Notes: generated from the sequence alone by a model not told the origin. Shown: positions 1 through 12,002, counted from the first letter of the stretch. The stretch: 64,000 nt of DNA from Parietaria judaica (GCA_954871525.1 OX940862.1:46555732-46619731); one strand, 5' to 3'. Translations and numbers: made by a program.

Positions 1-119
1 ATGCACCAATCAACGAATAATTAGCTATACCTAGCAACACAAAATGAGGGAAATTTTGTTTTGAATTTTTGCCCTCGTCGCTCTAAATTGAAGAGGAACT
101 TGCACCGTCATATATCGAA

Positions 120-1962
120 TTACGTCAACGGCTTTTTGATGGAAATGGTCCAAAGCAGATCGGAATCTGATTGCACGGTTACCTTCTCGCCTTTAACAAT
201 GTTTGAAGTGCTTACCAACCCGCCAAATCGCATTTCCATCTCATCTGAAATTCACTCAAAGCAACGAGTATTAGGAAATTCCAAGAGAGTAACCATATGC
301 AAAATTGAATAATTTCTTAGTTAATGGTCTCGTAAATAATCATTGATCTGGGAGAAACAGAAATCCTATTTCAGATAGTAAGATTAAGCAGTAAAAAACC
401 ATACCTAAATCCCACTCTAGCCCGGTAGTGGTAGTTCTTCTGGACGGCATCCCAATGGGAATGAGCCCACAATGAGGGCCTTCAATGGAGGATTGAATGT
501 GAATCTCGTGATGGCGATTTCTTGAAAGAAGGTGAATAAGGCAATCGTCGGATAAAAGAACGATTCTCGTGTTTGAAAAACGACATAGAACGTTGATGTT
601 TCCCATCTCGTGGTCAAACCGTCCACCGAGTGCTCCAGCGACCAGAATGCATATCTACCATTGCATAAAGTATAAATCAGTCATGTGCCATTATCGAATC
701 AAAACAAATCCTTAAACCCAAACTCGGAAACGAACCAAATTTCATGTATGAAGAACTTATTATTCAGAAACCAATTTCAAATTGGAAGTTCCAATGACAC
801 GAAATTTCAGAAACTTTTCCAATGATATGTTAAGATTCAACACAGCCCAAGAAATAAGTTATCAAAATTAACTTTAATGAAGAAAAAATAAGGATAAATG
901 CTCAAAACTCTTTACTATTGTTTAAGAGCATACTTTTGTTATAAAAATGACTTTCTAATGACTAAGAAATTACGCCCCCAAAAAGTGGGCCGGTACTGAA
1001 ACTCTAAGTACTGGTTGCGAAACCGGTTTAATAAAATGTTTAGATAAAAAATAAATCAAAATCAAAATGAGTACTTTTAGTCGTTTGGTTTCAGTAAGCC
1101 GGTCTTCAGTGTATAAATTTCACGCCTAACTACGATGAAGATGACGCATAAAAGAGGCAGAAGGTAAGGAAAAAATTGTATAACAGCTTACATCGGATTC
1201 CTCCTGGTTCGGTGCAAATTCCCGTATATACGTCACACATTTGTGTAGATCCGTGGTGTCCTGATCATGAGACGCGTTTGATATCTCAGTTCCCTGCGTT
1301 CGTTAAGCAAAAGAGGTTGATTTCTGAGTTACGCAAAAGTAAGCCGAGGCGGCAAAGTCGAAACTTGTCGGACATCGCAACTTACCTTGCTTCTGTAAAA
1401 TTCCAAGACTTCTGCGCGGACGGAATCCATGTCGCCTTTTATAACATCAGGCTTGTACCTGAGAAGTCAGTGCTACATCATATCATATCAAGAGACAATA
1501 CAACCGGTTTTCTTTTTCGGATTGAATTTGTAAGCTTGATTGAACAATCATGAAGGTATACTGGATTGAAATATACAACACTTGCTCTCCTATTGAAAGC
1601 GTATCTATCTCCCTTTCGATGAACGAAGAAGGCGAATCAATTTCAAGCAAAACCTGTTTCGAACATCGAAAGCGTCTTCGTGAGGGAAAAGCAGAGGAAA
1701 TTCATCGAAGAGGCGGTTCGCTCCTCCATCGGCGCACAGACGCAGCGTCGCTGCTCTAAAACGAACAAATCTTCATTAAAGAAATGCGGAGAGCGCGAAG
1801 AAGAAGAAGAAGAAGAGAACAAGTACCGTGCTTCCAGAGCAGAGGTGCGAATCTCGGAAGAGTCTGGTTCAGCATCACCAGGGCGTACGTTAGCCGAGGG
1901 CGGTGCTCCGGCGAGATCGCCGTAAGGAGGAACGCGGAGGAGTGAGCCATGGCCGCCTCCAT
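120..1962 (-). CDS. TPK: Thiamine pyrophosphokinase, complete six-exon gene
   Basis: Transfers pyrophosphate from ATP to thiamine to make the cofactor thiamine diphosphate; plant members are reported as cytosolic. Exons by splice sites and protein similarity, in transcript order: 1962-1827, 1753-1654, 1458-1386, 1293-1192, 654-405, 244-120 (stop 122-120). Lengths sum to 786 nt, 261 residues plus stop, close to the roughly 265 expected, with all introns GT-AG and phases consistent. Visible motifs: CADGGANR (52-59), YKPDVIKGDMDS (80-91) with the metal/ATP-binding aspartates, SHDQDTTDLHKC (111-122), GALGGRFDHE (144-153), and the C-terminal MRFGG and LLWTISIKK blocks typical of the thiamine-binding domain. 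The exon 2 acceptor is the second of two nearby AGs (at 1755-1754), because only it keeps the frame. Residues 107-110 read ISNA where plant homologues I recall have IVDE. There is no transit peptide. Family assignment is very secure. Confidence 0.95.
1797..1817 (+). repeat. (GAA)n microsatellite in TPK intron 1
   Basis: Seven GAA units in a row, lying between the first donor and second acceptor of the thiamine pyrophosphokinase gene. On the transcribed strand this is a TTC run and adds to the pyrimidine tract before exon 2. Confidence 0.9.
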
Positions 1963-3030
1963 GTTGAGCTAGCTAGCGTGCGCTGGGCGGGCTAAGATAC
2001 GCGTCTCGTCAGAGAATCACAAGTCAATAGTGTCGATGTCACTCGAATAACTTCTATATATTACTGTATATCGTGTCTGACTTTTTGACCGTAAAAGGTG
2101 TTAATTGGTACTTGGTCCTGGAAACACCATTTTTGGTAATCTAGTCTTTTAAGTTCTTTATTTAAGCATTATGAACCCGTAATTGTTTACTGTGCATTTC
2201 TTTTTGCACCAAATAATTTAAGGCTCAACTTACCGAACTTGCCGATAAATCGTTTGCCGTTATCGACGGATTAATTGATAACTTACCGGATTATCGACGG
2301 AAAACTAATAATATTGTAGCTTACCAGTTGCCGATCTTTTCGATGATTATCGACGGGTTATCGACACTTATCGAAGATTATCGATGAAAAATAACTAAAA
2401 TATTTTTAAAAATATATTTACTAAGTTTATAATGTTGATAAAACATTAAAAATGAAAAAAAAAATTCTTTTATACTCAAACATAGGTAAATAAAATATAG
2501 CTTCACTCTCACATATGTAAATAAAATCATCGAAAAGTGCAAAATTTCTTGAAAAATACCATATTTTTGTTATTTTTCAAGATGTTTGCCGATTTTCAAC
2601 AGAAATCATGGAAAAGTACTGGCATGGCCGTCTTACCGATAACTACAGGCAAGAGTTATCCCAAATTGAAATATTTATTTTTTATATCTAACCTAAACCC
2701 TCTCTTATCTATTTGGGCGAATTGCAGTAATGACTTTATTTGAGATTTGGTAGAGGTTTATACCCTTGGTACTATTCACATGTTTGGTTCATGCTCTTCA
2801 TTAAACGACGTGGGGCCTTTTGCAGTTCGTTGGGCTCGATTTTCTCTCTCCTCCATACGTTTAATATTATTTATTTCCCTCCATGTTTCTCTCTCTTCTG
2901 TTATTCGTTTTCTTCGACTCCCCAATTGCCGAGAAACCCTAAGCTCCCATTGTTTTTTCGCCGATTCACCGTATTCATTCTCTTCATCTTCCGCGTTACC
3001 TAGCCAACGATTAGCGAATCTTTCAGCTCG
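1963..3030. other. Intergenic region upstream of TPK
   Basis: No gene recognised. It should hold the TPK promoter at its left end. Positions 2220-2400 carry a cluster of TTATCGA/ATCGACGG words that looks like a decayed repeat. Positions 2880-3000 are pyrimidine-rich with AAACCCTAA and CGCCGATT words that resemble a plant 5' untranslated leader on the plus strand, but no supported coding exon follows before the retroelement border at 3036. Confidence 0.5.
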
Positions 3031-3283
3031 ATTATTGGTGTAGATCCGCTCTTTGGAAAAACGATGAAAACGTTATTTGCAAGCAATGTTCGACTTGTTC
3101 ATTTCATATTCAACTCCCTCACCTCTCATTTGATTTACAAATATAAAGAAAATAGCAAAGCTTACCTTCCTAAAACAATGCAATGACATCAAGGCCTATT
3201 GATGACCAAATAATTACTATTTTATCCTATGAATAATTAAAATAAAGTGTTAAATCAATTAGCAATAAATAATATATCCTCAC

Positions 3284-5925
3284 TGTTGGACATGTGTGTC
3301 CTTAAACAAGATATTTAACCATTTGTAAAAGATTATGACAAGTCGTTGAATAAAGATGGTACTTATTATGTTAATCTTATTATAGTTTCTGTAGAGTAAA
3401 ATAGAATGTTTGATTCCATAGTTCATAAATGATGCAATTATGTTATTATTATCACAAAGGAGTCATGAGAGAGAGAATTAATAAACATAATAAATGAACT
3501 TAAAATGTCCGTGACCTGATTAACTGGGTGGGAGCCCATTAATCGGTAAGGTCATTAATGTGACTAAAGTGACAATCCTATTCTGGATTTTGTGTGTGTC
3601 TACACTCACTAGAAGTGCATTAAGTATGAAGCGTCTTCATACTGGACTGGACCTGACTTAAACTCAAGAAAGTTGTCATATAAGACTGTCACTGACAACT
3701 TGTAGTTGAGTCGCAAAATGATGATCAAATGGATATTAGTTCTAAGTCCTGAGTGGTCATGAGTCTAAGCTACTGGCTTGATTGTTCTTTGATTTAACCG
3801 TTAAAGAACACAAGACATTACCGCTGTTCCCAACACTATTATTTTGGGAACATGATAGTCAGTAGTGAAGGATTGCTTGATCATAGATATGGGCATCACA
3901 CAGCTCTCTTCAGAGTCATGATGATTCCCTTGATTGTCAGTGGTGAGAAGTGAGAGGTACCCGTGCGCAACTTATGAATCGAAACCATAAGTGGGTTGCT
4001 CATAATATTACTGGCTGAGTCAAGGATGAAAATGCATTGAGGGGCATTACGGTATAAACCGCCTGCTCATGTGTGAGTCATCAAGTGAAAGGACAATAAT
4101 CGGTATTTGATTGAATCTAATGGACACCCTGCTGTATATAAGGGAATAATATATACCGTATCACTAAAGAGTGCAGCCTCGGGTCTATAGTGGAATCACT
4201 TCGAGGTTTGACGAACAACTAGCAGTTCGTTGGAGCTTAAGTGATACGGGTCCATGGTCCCCAGGATAGCTCCGTAACGGATGATACGTACGTGATTAAA
4301 ATACATTCTGGATAATGTTTAATCATTTGGCTTGACTTATAAAACTGACAAGTCTGTGACAGACGTCAGATAGTTTTATCGATAGCGTGGCAAAAGTACC
4401 ATTTTTTGGTACACGAAAGTAACTGATAAAAAGAAAGTTAGAATTTAGATTGTAGAACAGCACTATATTGTTCTAAATTAAATTCTAAGCAACTTTGCTT
4501 TTTGAACCAAGTCATTCTGACTTACGGTTTGTGATTTATGGATTTTCCAAGTTTATGACTCGGTTCGATAAACTTTGAAATTAAATCACATGTCACGAAT
4601 TTAAATGATGGTGTTGCACCATAACATTTAATGTGTGATAAAGAGATCAGGATTTATTAATATAATTTGATTATTTGGATTTAATTATTAATATCTTATT
4701 AATAATTAATTAATAATTAAAGGATTTATATTAATAAATAAATAATATATATTCATGTATTATTTAATGTGTAATTCGAATTAGGGTTAGAGTATAACAA
4801 ACCCTAGATAAATTCGAATAACCAATCTTGAGAGATTTTATTTTTGCGGCATAAATACCTGAAGTCTGGTATAATGGCAAAAACCCTGAAATCAATTTAA
4901 TCCATTGGATCTGTCCGTTGGATCGGTTTTGAGATCTCCTCTTTAAACCGTCGGATTAGAAATTAATTAACATTATATATATGATATTAAAATTCGAATA
5001 AATAAGGATAAAAAGTTCGAATTAGGGTTTTGTAAAACCCTAGGGTATTTGACTTTATCCCTAATTGATTTGATCCATTGGATTGGTTAAAGATTTAATT
5101 TTAACCATTGGATCTAGATAATCAATAACAAATTCGAATTTGAATATATATATATAAAATAAAATTCGAAAAATATATGATATGATCTTATCTTATATTA
5201 TTCAATTAATTAAATCCCTGATTAATTATATCCATTGGATCTAGATGAGATTGAATCTGGATCATTGGATTGAAATAATTATTTATATTTAATTAAGAGA
5301 ATTCGAATAAAGGGAGGGAATATCTCCAAATCGGTTACAGCTTGAGCCTATAAAAGGGAAGCTCATTCTACACATTCAACACACCTTTCCCCAGAGTAAA
5401 AACTCGAGCTCTCCCTCTCTCTCTAGGGTCTGCGAGTTTTTGCTTCTGATCTCTTTTTCTGGTTCGGCTTAGGAGATATTTTTCTCCGGTAGCTTTAAAA
5501 GAACCTTCAGTTAAATTTTTGCGACGGAGTCCTGCCAGCGAAGCCCACGCTTCTGTAGCGAGGAATCCAGGAGTCTATCCCGGAAGATCACGGGAGTTTC
5601 CCTCAGCACCGGCGGAGCCCTGCCCAATTTCAGAACGCGCAGCCGGAATCATCAACTGAGGTACGGCCTTATGCATTGGGTAAATAAATGCGACCATTTA
5701 CTGCTTTCTATTTATTTCCTATTTCGACTAGATTATTAATAATGAATATGAAAATATTAAATTCGAAATATTTATCAGATCTCGTTTTTTATTATTACCC
5801 GATATCCGTGTCGTCGGTCCGATAACAGGATTTCCGCTTTAAAATGAATTTTTAAATGTTACCGGGACGGCCCGGAAGCTATTATCGTGGTAAGGAAGTC
5901 GACTTGATACCATCGATTTCCAACA
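3284..5925 (+). mobile_element. Solo LTR no. 1, 2642 bp, TSD CTCAC
   Basis: Starts TGTTGGACATGTGTG and ends GATTTCCAACA, with the direct repeat CTCAC at 3279-3283 and 5926-5930. Contains a TATA-like CTATAAAAGG near 5348, followed by a GC-richer transcribed leader and ATGCATTGGGT at about 5670, the layout expected for a promoter-bearing LTR. No primer-binding site, coding region or second LTR is attached, so it is the product of LTR-LTR recombination. It sits inside the left LTR of the 3036-7226 element; the sister LTR at 6915-7226 shows the uninterrupted target at about 7150. Confidence 0.93.
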
Positions 5926-6045
5926 CTCACATCATTGAAAATAAAGAGGAGATCTTTGCTTTAATTTGCATGCTTCATGAAGATATACGTCCTGCACCAT
6001 TATCCTCATGTTGGAGAAAATTCGTCCTCGAATTTTGACAGTTGC

Positions 6046-6883
6046 TTATGTCAACACTCCGCCGCCATCACTGCGCTTGTGTAGGCGCAAAAGCCGCCGC
6101 CGTAAAAATACATCTTTTGATCTGCACTGTCTCGGATGATGACTTTGAGTCACGCCTCCGTGCTTGTGCATCGTTTCCAAACCCGCTCTGCAGAGACCTG
6201 AATGGATAGGCATCCGTACCTCAAAAATCAAACCGTCTCCCCAATTAGTTTTCTTCGACGCGTTTTTTGCTATGGGGACCGTTGTAGCTAGATTCGTTGT
6301 TGTAGCAAAACTAACATCCGTGGAGATTATAGTAGTAAACCCGATCGGTCGAAGCTCGCAAACAATGAGAGCTACGCTCGCTTCAATATCACAATTTTCT
6401 TCATCGTATTCATCGTACACAACATCGCGGTACTCCGCCTCGTCAAACATGGGCTTGTCGTACTCCACCTCCTCGTCGGCAAACTCGCTGAACTCATTGT
6501 ACACGGGATCACCGAAGACGGTATTGGCGTACTCCGCCTCTTCGTCGGCAAACTCGCCGTACTCATCGTACACGGGCTCACCGTAGACTATGTTGGCGTA
6601 CTCCGCCTCCTCATCGGCAAACTCGTCGTACTCGGGGTATCCACCTTAAACGCCAAATCCCACGGGTTTTCCGAGGCTGTTTCACGTGGATTTTTCACGT
6701 GTCCATAGCCGCCGAAATTCCTACCAAACGGAGTGTAACACTCGTCTTTGGTGTCGGATCCACCTCTCTTGTGTTGTCGAGCCACCGGAGCAATTCCACT
6801 TGAGCACGTAATCCTGCGTTGTCGTCACGTCTATGCACGTCTTCTACGGAAGCATCTCGAACGGCCCGTTTCTTCGGCGCCAT
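6046..6883 (-). pseudogene. Gag-like remnant with acidic tandem repeats
   Basis: The frame opens at ATG 6883, about 20 nt after the primer-binding site, where gypsy gag normally starts (MAPKKRAVRDAS...). It runs to a stop at 6695. A second open frame covering 6645-6046 encodes four diverged copies of a roughly 23-residue acidic, Tyr-rich unit (EFADEEAEYAN-type), then a region without recognised motifs. Similar acidic linkers precede the protease in some plant gypsy polyproteins, so I read this as a gag or gag-protease linker remnant with at least one frame break. No zinc knuckle or protease motif survives. Function is not assignable beyond that. Confidence 0.5.
6392..6645 (-). repeat. Tandem repeat of about 69 bp, four diverged copies
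   Basis: On the minus strand each unit reads approximately TACGCCAACATAGTCTACGG followed by a GAGTTTGCCGA-type segment. Copies centre near 6625, 6560, 6490 and 6420. Unit length is a multiple of three, so the repeat keeps frame and encodes acidic Tyr/Glu-rich repeats. The last copy is the most diverged. Confidence 0.8.
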
Positions 6884-6900
6884 CTGCGCAGAAACGGTTG

Positions 6901-6912
6901 GCTCTAATACCA
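6901..6912 (-). other. Primer-binding site (initiator Met tRNA type)
   Basis: The plus strand reads GCTCTAATACCA, giving TGGTATTAGAGC on the minus strand, one base from the consensus TGGTATCAGAGC complementary to the 3' end of plant initiator tRNA-Met. It lies two bases inside the right LTR and sets the element's orientation. Confidence 0.85.
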
Positions 6913-7299
6913 ACTGGTGTAGATCCGCTCTTAGAAAAAACGAATTAAAACGCTAGTTGCAAGCAATGCTCGACTTTTCATATTCAACTCCATCACCTCT
7001 CATTTGAATTACAAATATAAAGAAAATAACAAAGCTTACCTTCCTAAAACAATGCAACGACATCAAGGCCTATTGATGACCAAATAATTACTATTTTATC
7101 CTATGAATAATTAAAATAAAGTCTTAAATCAATTAGCAATAAATAATATATCCTCAAATCATTGAAAAGAAAGAGGAGATCTTTGCTTTAATTTGCATGC
7201 TTAATGAAGATATACGTCCTGCACCAATTATATATCAAGAATTTACTCATTTAAAGGTTAGCCCAGTTTAATAAAGTAATTGTAATACTGTTTTGAGTT

Positions 7300-7705
7300 T
7301 CGTGATAACATATAGCGGTATTAATATCTTATGTAACGGTACCGAAATCTGTAGGTCATTCTTAGGTATTACACTATAAATCCTCAATTATAAATTATAA
7401 ACTAAGGTTAGCTAGTGTAATGAAGTAATTTTATTGCTGCTTTCAATTGCTGGATAAAATATAGCGGTATGAATATTTTGTGTAGCGGTACCGATATATG
7501 TAGGTCGAATTTAGCTTGTACTCTATGAATCCTTGAGTATAAACTATAAATTAAGGTTATCCGGTGAAATCAAGTAAATTTTATTGTTGTTTTCAATTTA
7601 TGGATATTAATATAGCGGTATCAGTATATTATGTAGCAGTACCGACATCAACATGCCGAATTTAGGTCGTACTCTATGAATCCTTGAGTATAAACTAAGT
7701 TGCAA
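7300..7705 (+). repeat. Three diverged tandem repeats with TAGCGGTA cores
   Basis: Units near 7310, 7455 and 7610 each contain ATAGCGGTAT, then a TGTAGCGGTACCGA-type word, then TGTAGGTC/GAATTTAG and a CTATGAATCCTTGAGTATAAACT block. Spacing is about 130-150 bp. They precede the mudrA-like exon. The same TAGCGGTA core recurs at 12004-12085, suggesting both belong to one transposon. Confidence 0.75.
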
Positions 7706-7795
7706 ACATACCGCTACATTATGTTATGATATAGTTGTATCCTATAAGCCTATAGCTGTTTAATTTAAGATTGAAGTATTTTTTTCGTTTGCAGG

Positions 7796-8151
7796 ATGGA
7801 TTATTACCGTGTGATTGTCAGTGGTGGCGGAAAGTGGATTTTAAGTAGAGATTGTTACAAGTGGTTGTGGGAGGGAATAAGTGAAACTGCAAATGCTATT
7901 ACCGTTTCAAAGTCTGCTTTGAACAACATTTCTGATTTGAAGGAGTTTTTATACAACAAGTTTGATATTGTCTGACAATTTGATTTGTAGGTGACTTATT
8001 ACCCAGTTGATCACAGTACTCAGCCAATAGCCATTGCTGATGAACCTGACTTTAAATCGTATATTTGGACACCAGCTAGACCGTCAAGGTTGAAACAGTT
8101 GTACGTTAAGCTAGTGAAAAAGGTATTTCTTGAAGTAGGTAGCGAACAAAT
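7796..8151 (+). pseudogene. MudrA-like transposase N-terminal fragment
   Basis: ATG at 7796, just after a splice-acceptor-like TTTGCAG, opens MDYYRVIVSGGGKWILSRDC and continues to a TGA at 7975. The text resumes after TTTGTAG at about 7991 with VTYYPVDHSTQPIAIADEPDF and FKSYIW. The pattern of a short beta-rich N-terminus, a hydrophobic SALNNISDLKEFLYNKF helix and a terminal acidic/FKSYIW block resembles the N-terminal domain of plant MuDR-type transposases. The short gap may be a tiny intron or a frame lesion. The frame is cut at 8151 by solo LTR no. 2, and no DDE catalytic core is found in the window. Confidence 0.5.
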
Positions 8152-10965
8152 TGTTGGAAATATGTGTCCTTAAACAAGATATTTATCCATTTGTAAAAGA
8201 TTATGACCAGTCATTGAATAAAGATGGTGCTTATTATGTTAATCTTATTATAGTTTCTGGTAGAGTAAAATAGAATGTTTGTTTCCTTAGTTCATAAATG
8301 ATGCAATTATGTTATTACTATCACAACAGAGTCAATGTGAGCAAGAATTAATAATGATAATAAATGAACTTAAAGTGTCTTCATACTGGATTGGACCTGA
8401 CTTAAACTCCGAAAGTTATTACATAAGACCGTCACTGATAACTTGGAGTTGAGTCACTAGTAGATGATCAAATGGATATTCGTTCTAAGTCCTGATTGAT
8501 CTTGAGTCCAAGCTGCTGGCTTGATTGTTCTTTGATTTAACCATTAAAGAACACAAGATATTACCGATGTTCCCAACACTATTATTTTGGGAACATGATA
8601 GTCATTAGTAAGGGTAGCTTGATCATAGACATGGTCATCACACAGCTCTCTTCAGACTCATGATGGTTCCCTTGATTTTCGGTGGTGAGAAGTGAGAGGT
8701 ACCCGTGCGCAGCTTATGAATCGAAACCATAAGTGGGTTGCTCATAATATTACTGACTGAGTCAAGGAGGAAACTGCAATGAGAGGCATTACGGTAAAAA
8801 CCGCATGCTCATGTGTGAAACATCAAGTGAAAGAACAATAACCCGAATTTGATTTTATCAATGGACACCCTGCTGCATAAAGGGAATAATATATACCGTA
8901 TCACTAAAGAGTGCAGCCTCGGGTCTATAGTGGAATCACTTCAAGGTTTGACGAGCAACTACCAGTTCGTTGGAGCTTAAGTGATACGGGTCCATGGTCC
9001 CCAGGATAGCTCCGTACCGGATGGTACGTACATGATTAAAATAAATTTTTGATAATGTTTAATCATTTTTCTAGACTTATAAAACTGAAAGGTCTGTGGC
9101 AGATGTCAGATAGTTTTATCGTCGCCGTGGCAAAAGTACCATATCTTGGTAAACGAAATTAGCTGATAAAAGAAAGTTAGAATTTAGAATTTTCTATCAG
9201 CACCATGTTGTTGGAAACTAAATTCCAAGCAACATTTATTTTTGAACCAAGTCATTTCGACTTACGGTTAGAGATTTATGGATTTTCTAAGTTTGTGCTC
9301 GGTGCGATAAACTATGAAATTAAATCACATGTCACGAATATAAATGATGGTGTGGAACCATAAAATTTAAATGTGTGATATTGAGATCATGAAATAGTAA
9401 TATAATTTAATTATTTGGATTTTATTATTAATATATTATTAATAATTAATTAATAATTAATAGATTTATAATAATAATAATATATATTTAATTATATATA
9501 TTACATGTGTAATTTGATGTGGGCCTGTATGACCTAGCCCACACGAGTTTGACCTAGCTAGGGTTTTATATTTGCGGCTTAAGTACCTAGAGTTTGGTAC
9601 TTTAGCAAATACCCAAAAATCAATCTTATCCTTTAGATCGGAAATGATTTAATATCAATCGTAGGATTAAGATGATTGATTTTTGACCTAACCCTAATTC
9701 GAAAAATAGAAGCTTGGTGACCAAGCTTAGAGTTTTTGAATTTGACCTAATCAATTATATATGTTAGATCGGTTTAAGATTAATCTTTACCGTCAGATTG
9801 GAAATTAATTAATCATATTTATATTATATAAATTCAAAGATAATGTTATAGATAAAATCGAATTAGGCTTTTACCAAGTCTTAGAATATTTGACTTTTAT
9901 CCCAAATTAATTTGATCCATTAGATTGGTCCAAGATTAATCTAAACCGTTGGATCTAGATAATTAATTTTTAAATTATCATTAATATATATATATATATA
10001 TGATACGAAATTAAAATGATAAGATAAGATTGGTTATTTGATTTACCAAGTGTTTCTTCTTTAATTAAACCCTAATTATTATATCCATTGGATTTAGATA
10101 AGATTAATCTAATACTTTGGATTAGGATGATTAATTATATTTAATAATAATTTTCGAAATTAAATATATATATATATTCGAATTATATTTAAATAAGAGG
10201 ATAAGATTGGTTTTTGTATTTATCAAGTCTTTCTTGTTTAATTAAATACAAGTTTAATTATAACCATTGGATCTAGATGAGATTAAATCTCAACCATTGG
10301 ATTGAAATAATTAAAGTATTTAAATATAAATAAAATTTGAATTTTGGAGTGACAATCTCTAAGTCGGTTACGGTCTTAAGCCTATAACTAGAGGAGTCAT
10401 TCTACACATTTTACACACCTCTCCCCAGAGCAAAAACTCGAGCTCTCTTTCTCTATCTAGGGTCTGCGAGTTTTTTTTGCCTCTGATCTCCTTTTCGGTT
10501 CGGCTTAGTGAGAACGTTGTTTCTCCGGTAGTTTAAAAAGAACCTCAGTTAAAGTTTTTGCGACGGAGTCCTGCTGGCGAAGCCCACGCCTTGGTATGAG
10601 GAATCCACGAGAATATCGCGGAAGATCACGGGTGTTTCCCTCAGCCCCGGCGGAGCCCATCCGAACTTCAGAGTCCGCAGCCAAAAACGTCAACCGAGGT
10701 ATGGCCTTATGCATTGGGTTAATAAATGCAACCATTTACCGCTTTCTATTTATTTCCTATTCGACTAGCTTATAAATAATGATTATGAAATATTAAATTC
10801 GTAATATTTATCGGGTCTTGTTAAAATGGTTATTGGCCGATATCTGTGCCGTTGTTCCGATAACAAGTTTTCCGCTTTAAAATAATTTTTTTAAAATGTT
10901 ACTGGGACGGCTCGGAGGCACATTTCGGCGTAATGGAACCGGTAATCAAACCCCGATTTCCATCA
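8152..10965 (+). mobile_element. Solo LTR no. 2, about 2.8 kb
   Basis: Same family and orientation as the LTR at 3284-5925. Begins TGTTGGAAATATGTGTCC and ends CCGATTTCCATCA (family end is TTTCCAACA). Flanks are CAAAT (8147-8151) and CAACT (10966-10970), a 5-bp target duplication with one mismatch. It carries the same leader block (CTCGAGCTCTC, CCGGCGGAGCCC, GCCTTATGCATTGGGT). It is more diverged than copies 1 and 4, so probably an older insertion. No internal retroelement sequence is attached. Confidence 0.88.
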
Positions 10966-11147
10966 CAACTGACCTCTGGAGCAATTTTCTTTATCCTGAT
11001 TGGCCTAGTGGTCCATATGCACATGCGAGGTGCGCAGGCGGGCGCATCTCGAGGGTGAGCTAAGTACGCTGCCACCGCCGGCAAACATTGATATGCCAAA
11101 AACTTCATGAAGTTTGAATGTTAATTTGAATTGTGTATAACAACCAT

Positions 11148-11942
11148 TCATGCGGTGAAAATAAATAGATTCAAACACTTCATATACTTGTATCGGTGAA
11201 CGAACCCCAGAAAGGTCATATCTACGTGATTTAATTTTTTCTCGATAACGACAAAGTACTTATCCACCAGTTCCACCGATAGCTTATGATGAAGCTGCTT
11301 CATTGAGTACTCGAAGGAAACTGTCCCCCAAGGATAGCCTATGAAGAAAGCAACGTCTTCTAGCATAGCAATCAGATCAGCATCCGGCATCTGCGTCAGT
11401 CTTGCCTTGAAACAGATCACTCCGAAGACGATGCACAAGCAGGCCAAACGCTTCTTATCATCGCTACCCACTGGCTTTTTGCGAATATCCTTAAGTCGAT
11501 CCTGAATATTCTTGACAGTAATCCGCCCCTTCTCCAGAGGCCATAAGCGTTTTTTGAAATCATTGTAGAACGCTCGTGACTTATCCTCGTTTTGAGGTAA
11601 CCTTGGAACCACGTGGGAAAGCAGCCCGGTGATGATGGCGAATTCTCGGATGCCGTATCGTAGTGGGACGTTGTTTACCAAGAACCACAAATCACCTGCG
11701 TTCCTTTGTTCTGCCATCATTCTCAGCATCAAACTCCACTACAATTGGGCAGTGTTCTCGTAGTGTGTCGGGACATCTAATAGAAGCCCAAAATGTGTGT
11801 CCCAAAACCCCTGAAGCTCATCCTCATCCAGTGCTCCTTTAATGAGGGTCATCACTGTGTCGAATTGAGTTTGCCTGGTGGTAAGCTTATTCTTCTAGTT
11901 CTCATACTCCTGCAACTCAGTGTGTAGAACTAACGTTGGTTG
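11148..11942 (-). pseudogene. DUF1985 domain protein remnant (transposon-associated)
   Basis: The longest uninterrupted part, 11732-11148, encodes 194 residues including WFLVNNVPLRYGIREFAIIT, the hallmark of DUF1985, a domain found in plant Ulp1-containing transposon proteins. The same frame extends upstream to an acceptor-like TTTGCAG at 11949-11943 but is broken by two TAG codons (near 11897 and 11742). Downstream sequence has a Lys-rich segment and FIGYPWGTVSFEYSMKQL, typical of the domain's second half. No Ulp1 catalytic triad is found nearby. I interpret it as a decayed cargo gene of a Mutator-like element. Molecular function of DUF1985 is not known. Confidence 0.75.
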
Positions 11943-12002
11943 CTGCAAATCGAATAAAAAATAATATATTAAATCGATCGAATCAAGAATAAACTTGTAT
12001 AA

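Larger units (their letters stand above)
3036..7226 (-). mobile_element. Deleted Ty3/gypsy-type LTR element, TSD ATTAT
   Basis: Two LTRs begin TGGTGTAGATCC and end CCTGCACCA. The left copy is 3036-3283 plus 5931-5999, split by a solo LTR; the right copy is 6915-7226. The direct repeat ATTAT flanks the element at 3031-3035 and 7227-7231. The primer-binding site at 6901-6912 is the reverse complement of TGGTATTAGAGC, two bases inside the right LTR, so transcription runs on the minus strand. The internal part is only about 0.9 kb with a gag-like start and an acidic repeat region. No protease, reverse transcriptase or integrase remains, so it is a deletion derivative that cannot move by itself. 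Confidence 0.85.

Noticed and set aside
340..626. Two overlapping minus-strand open frames that could pass as separate small genes
   Set aside because: One frame is exon 5 of thiamine pyrophosphokinase (654-405); the other is its shadow.
1176..1553. 125-codon plus-strand open frame
   Set aside because: It is antisense to exons 3 and 4 of thiamine pyrophosphokinase and matches no family.
2740..3043. Overlapping plus-strand open frames with hydrophobic or serine-rich products
   Set aside because: They are low-complexity frames over a pyrimidine-rich stretch resembling a 5' leader and run across the LTR border at 3036. No domain.
6164..6586. 140-codon plus-strand frame with serine-rich repeats
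   Set aside because: It is the antisense of the in-frame acidic repeat on the minus strand, where the gag-type start and primer-binding site lie.
7300..7705. Possible CRISPR-like repeat array
   Set aside because: Only three diverged, long units with no uniform spacers and plant transposon context.
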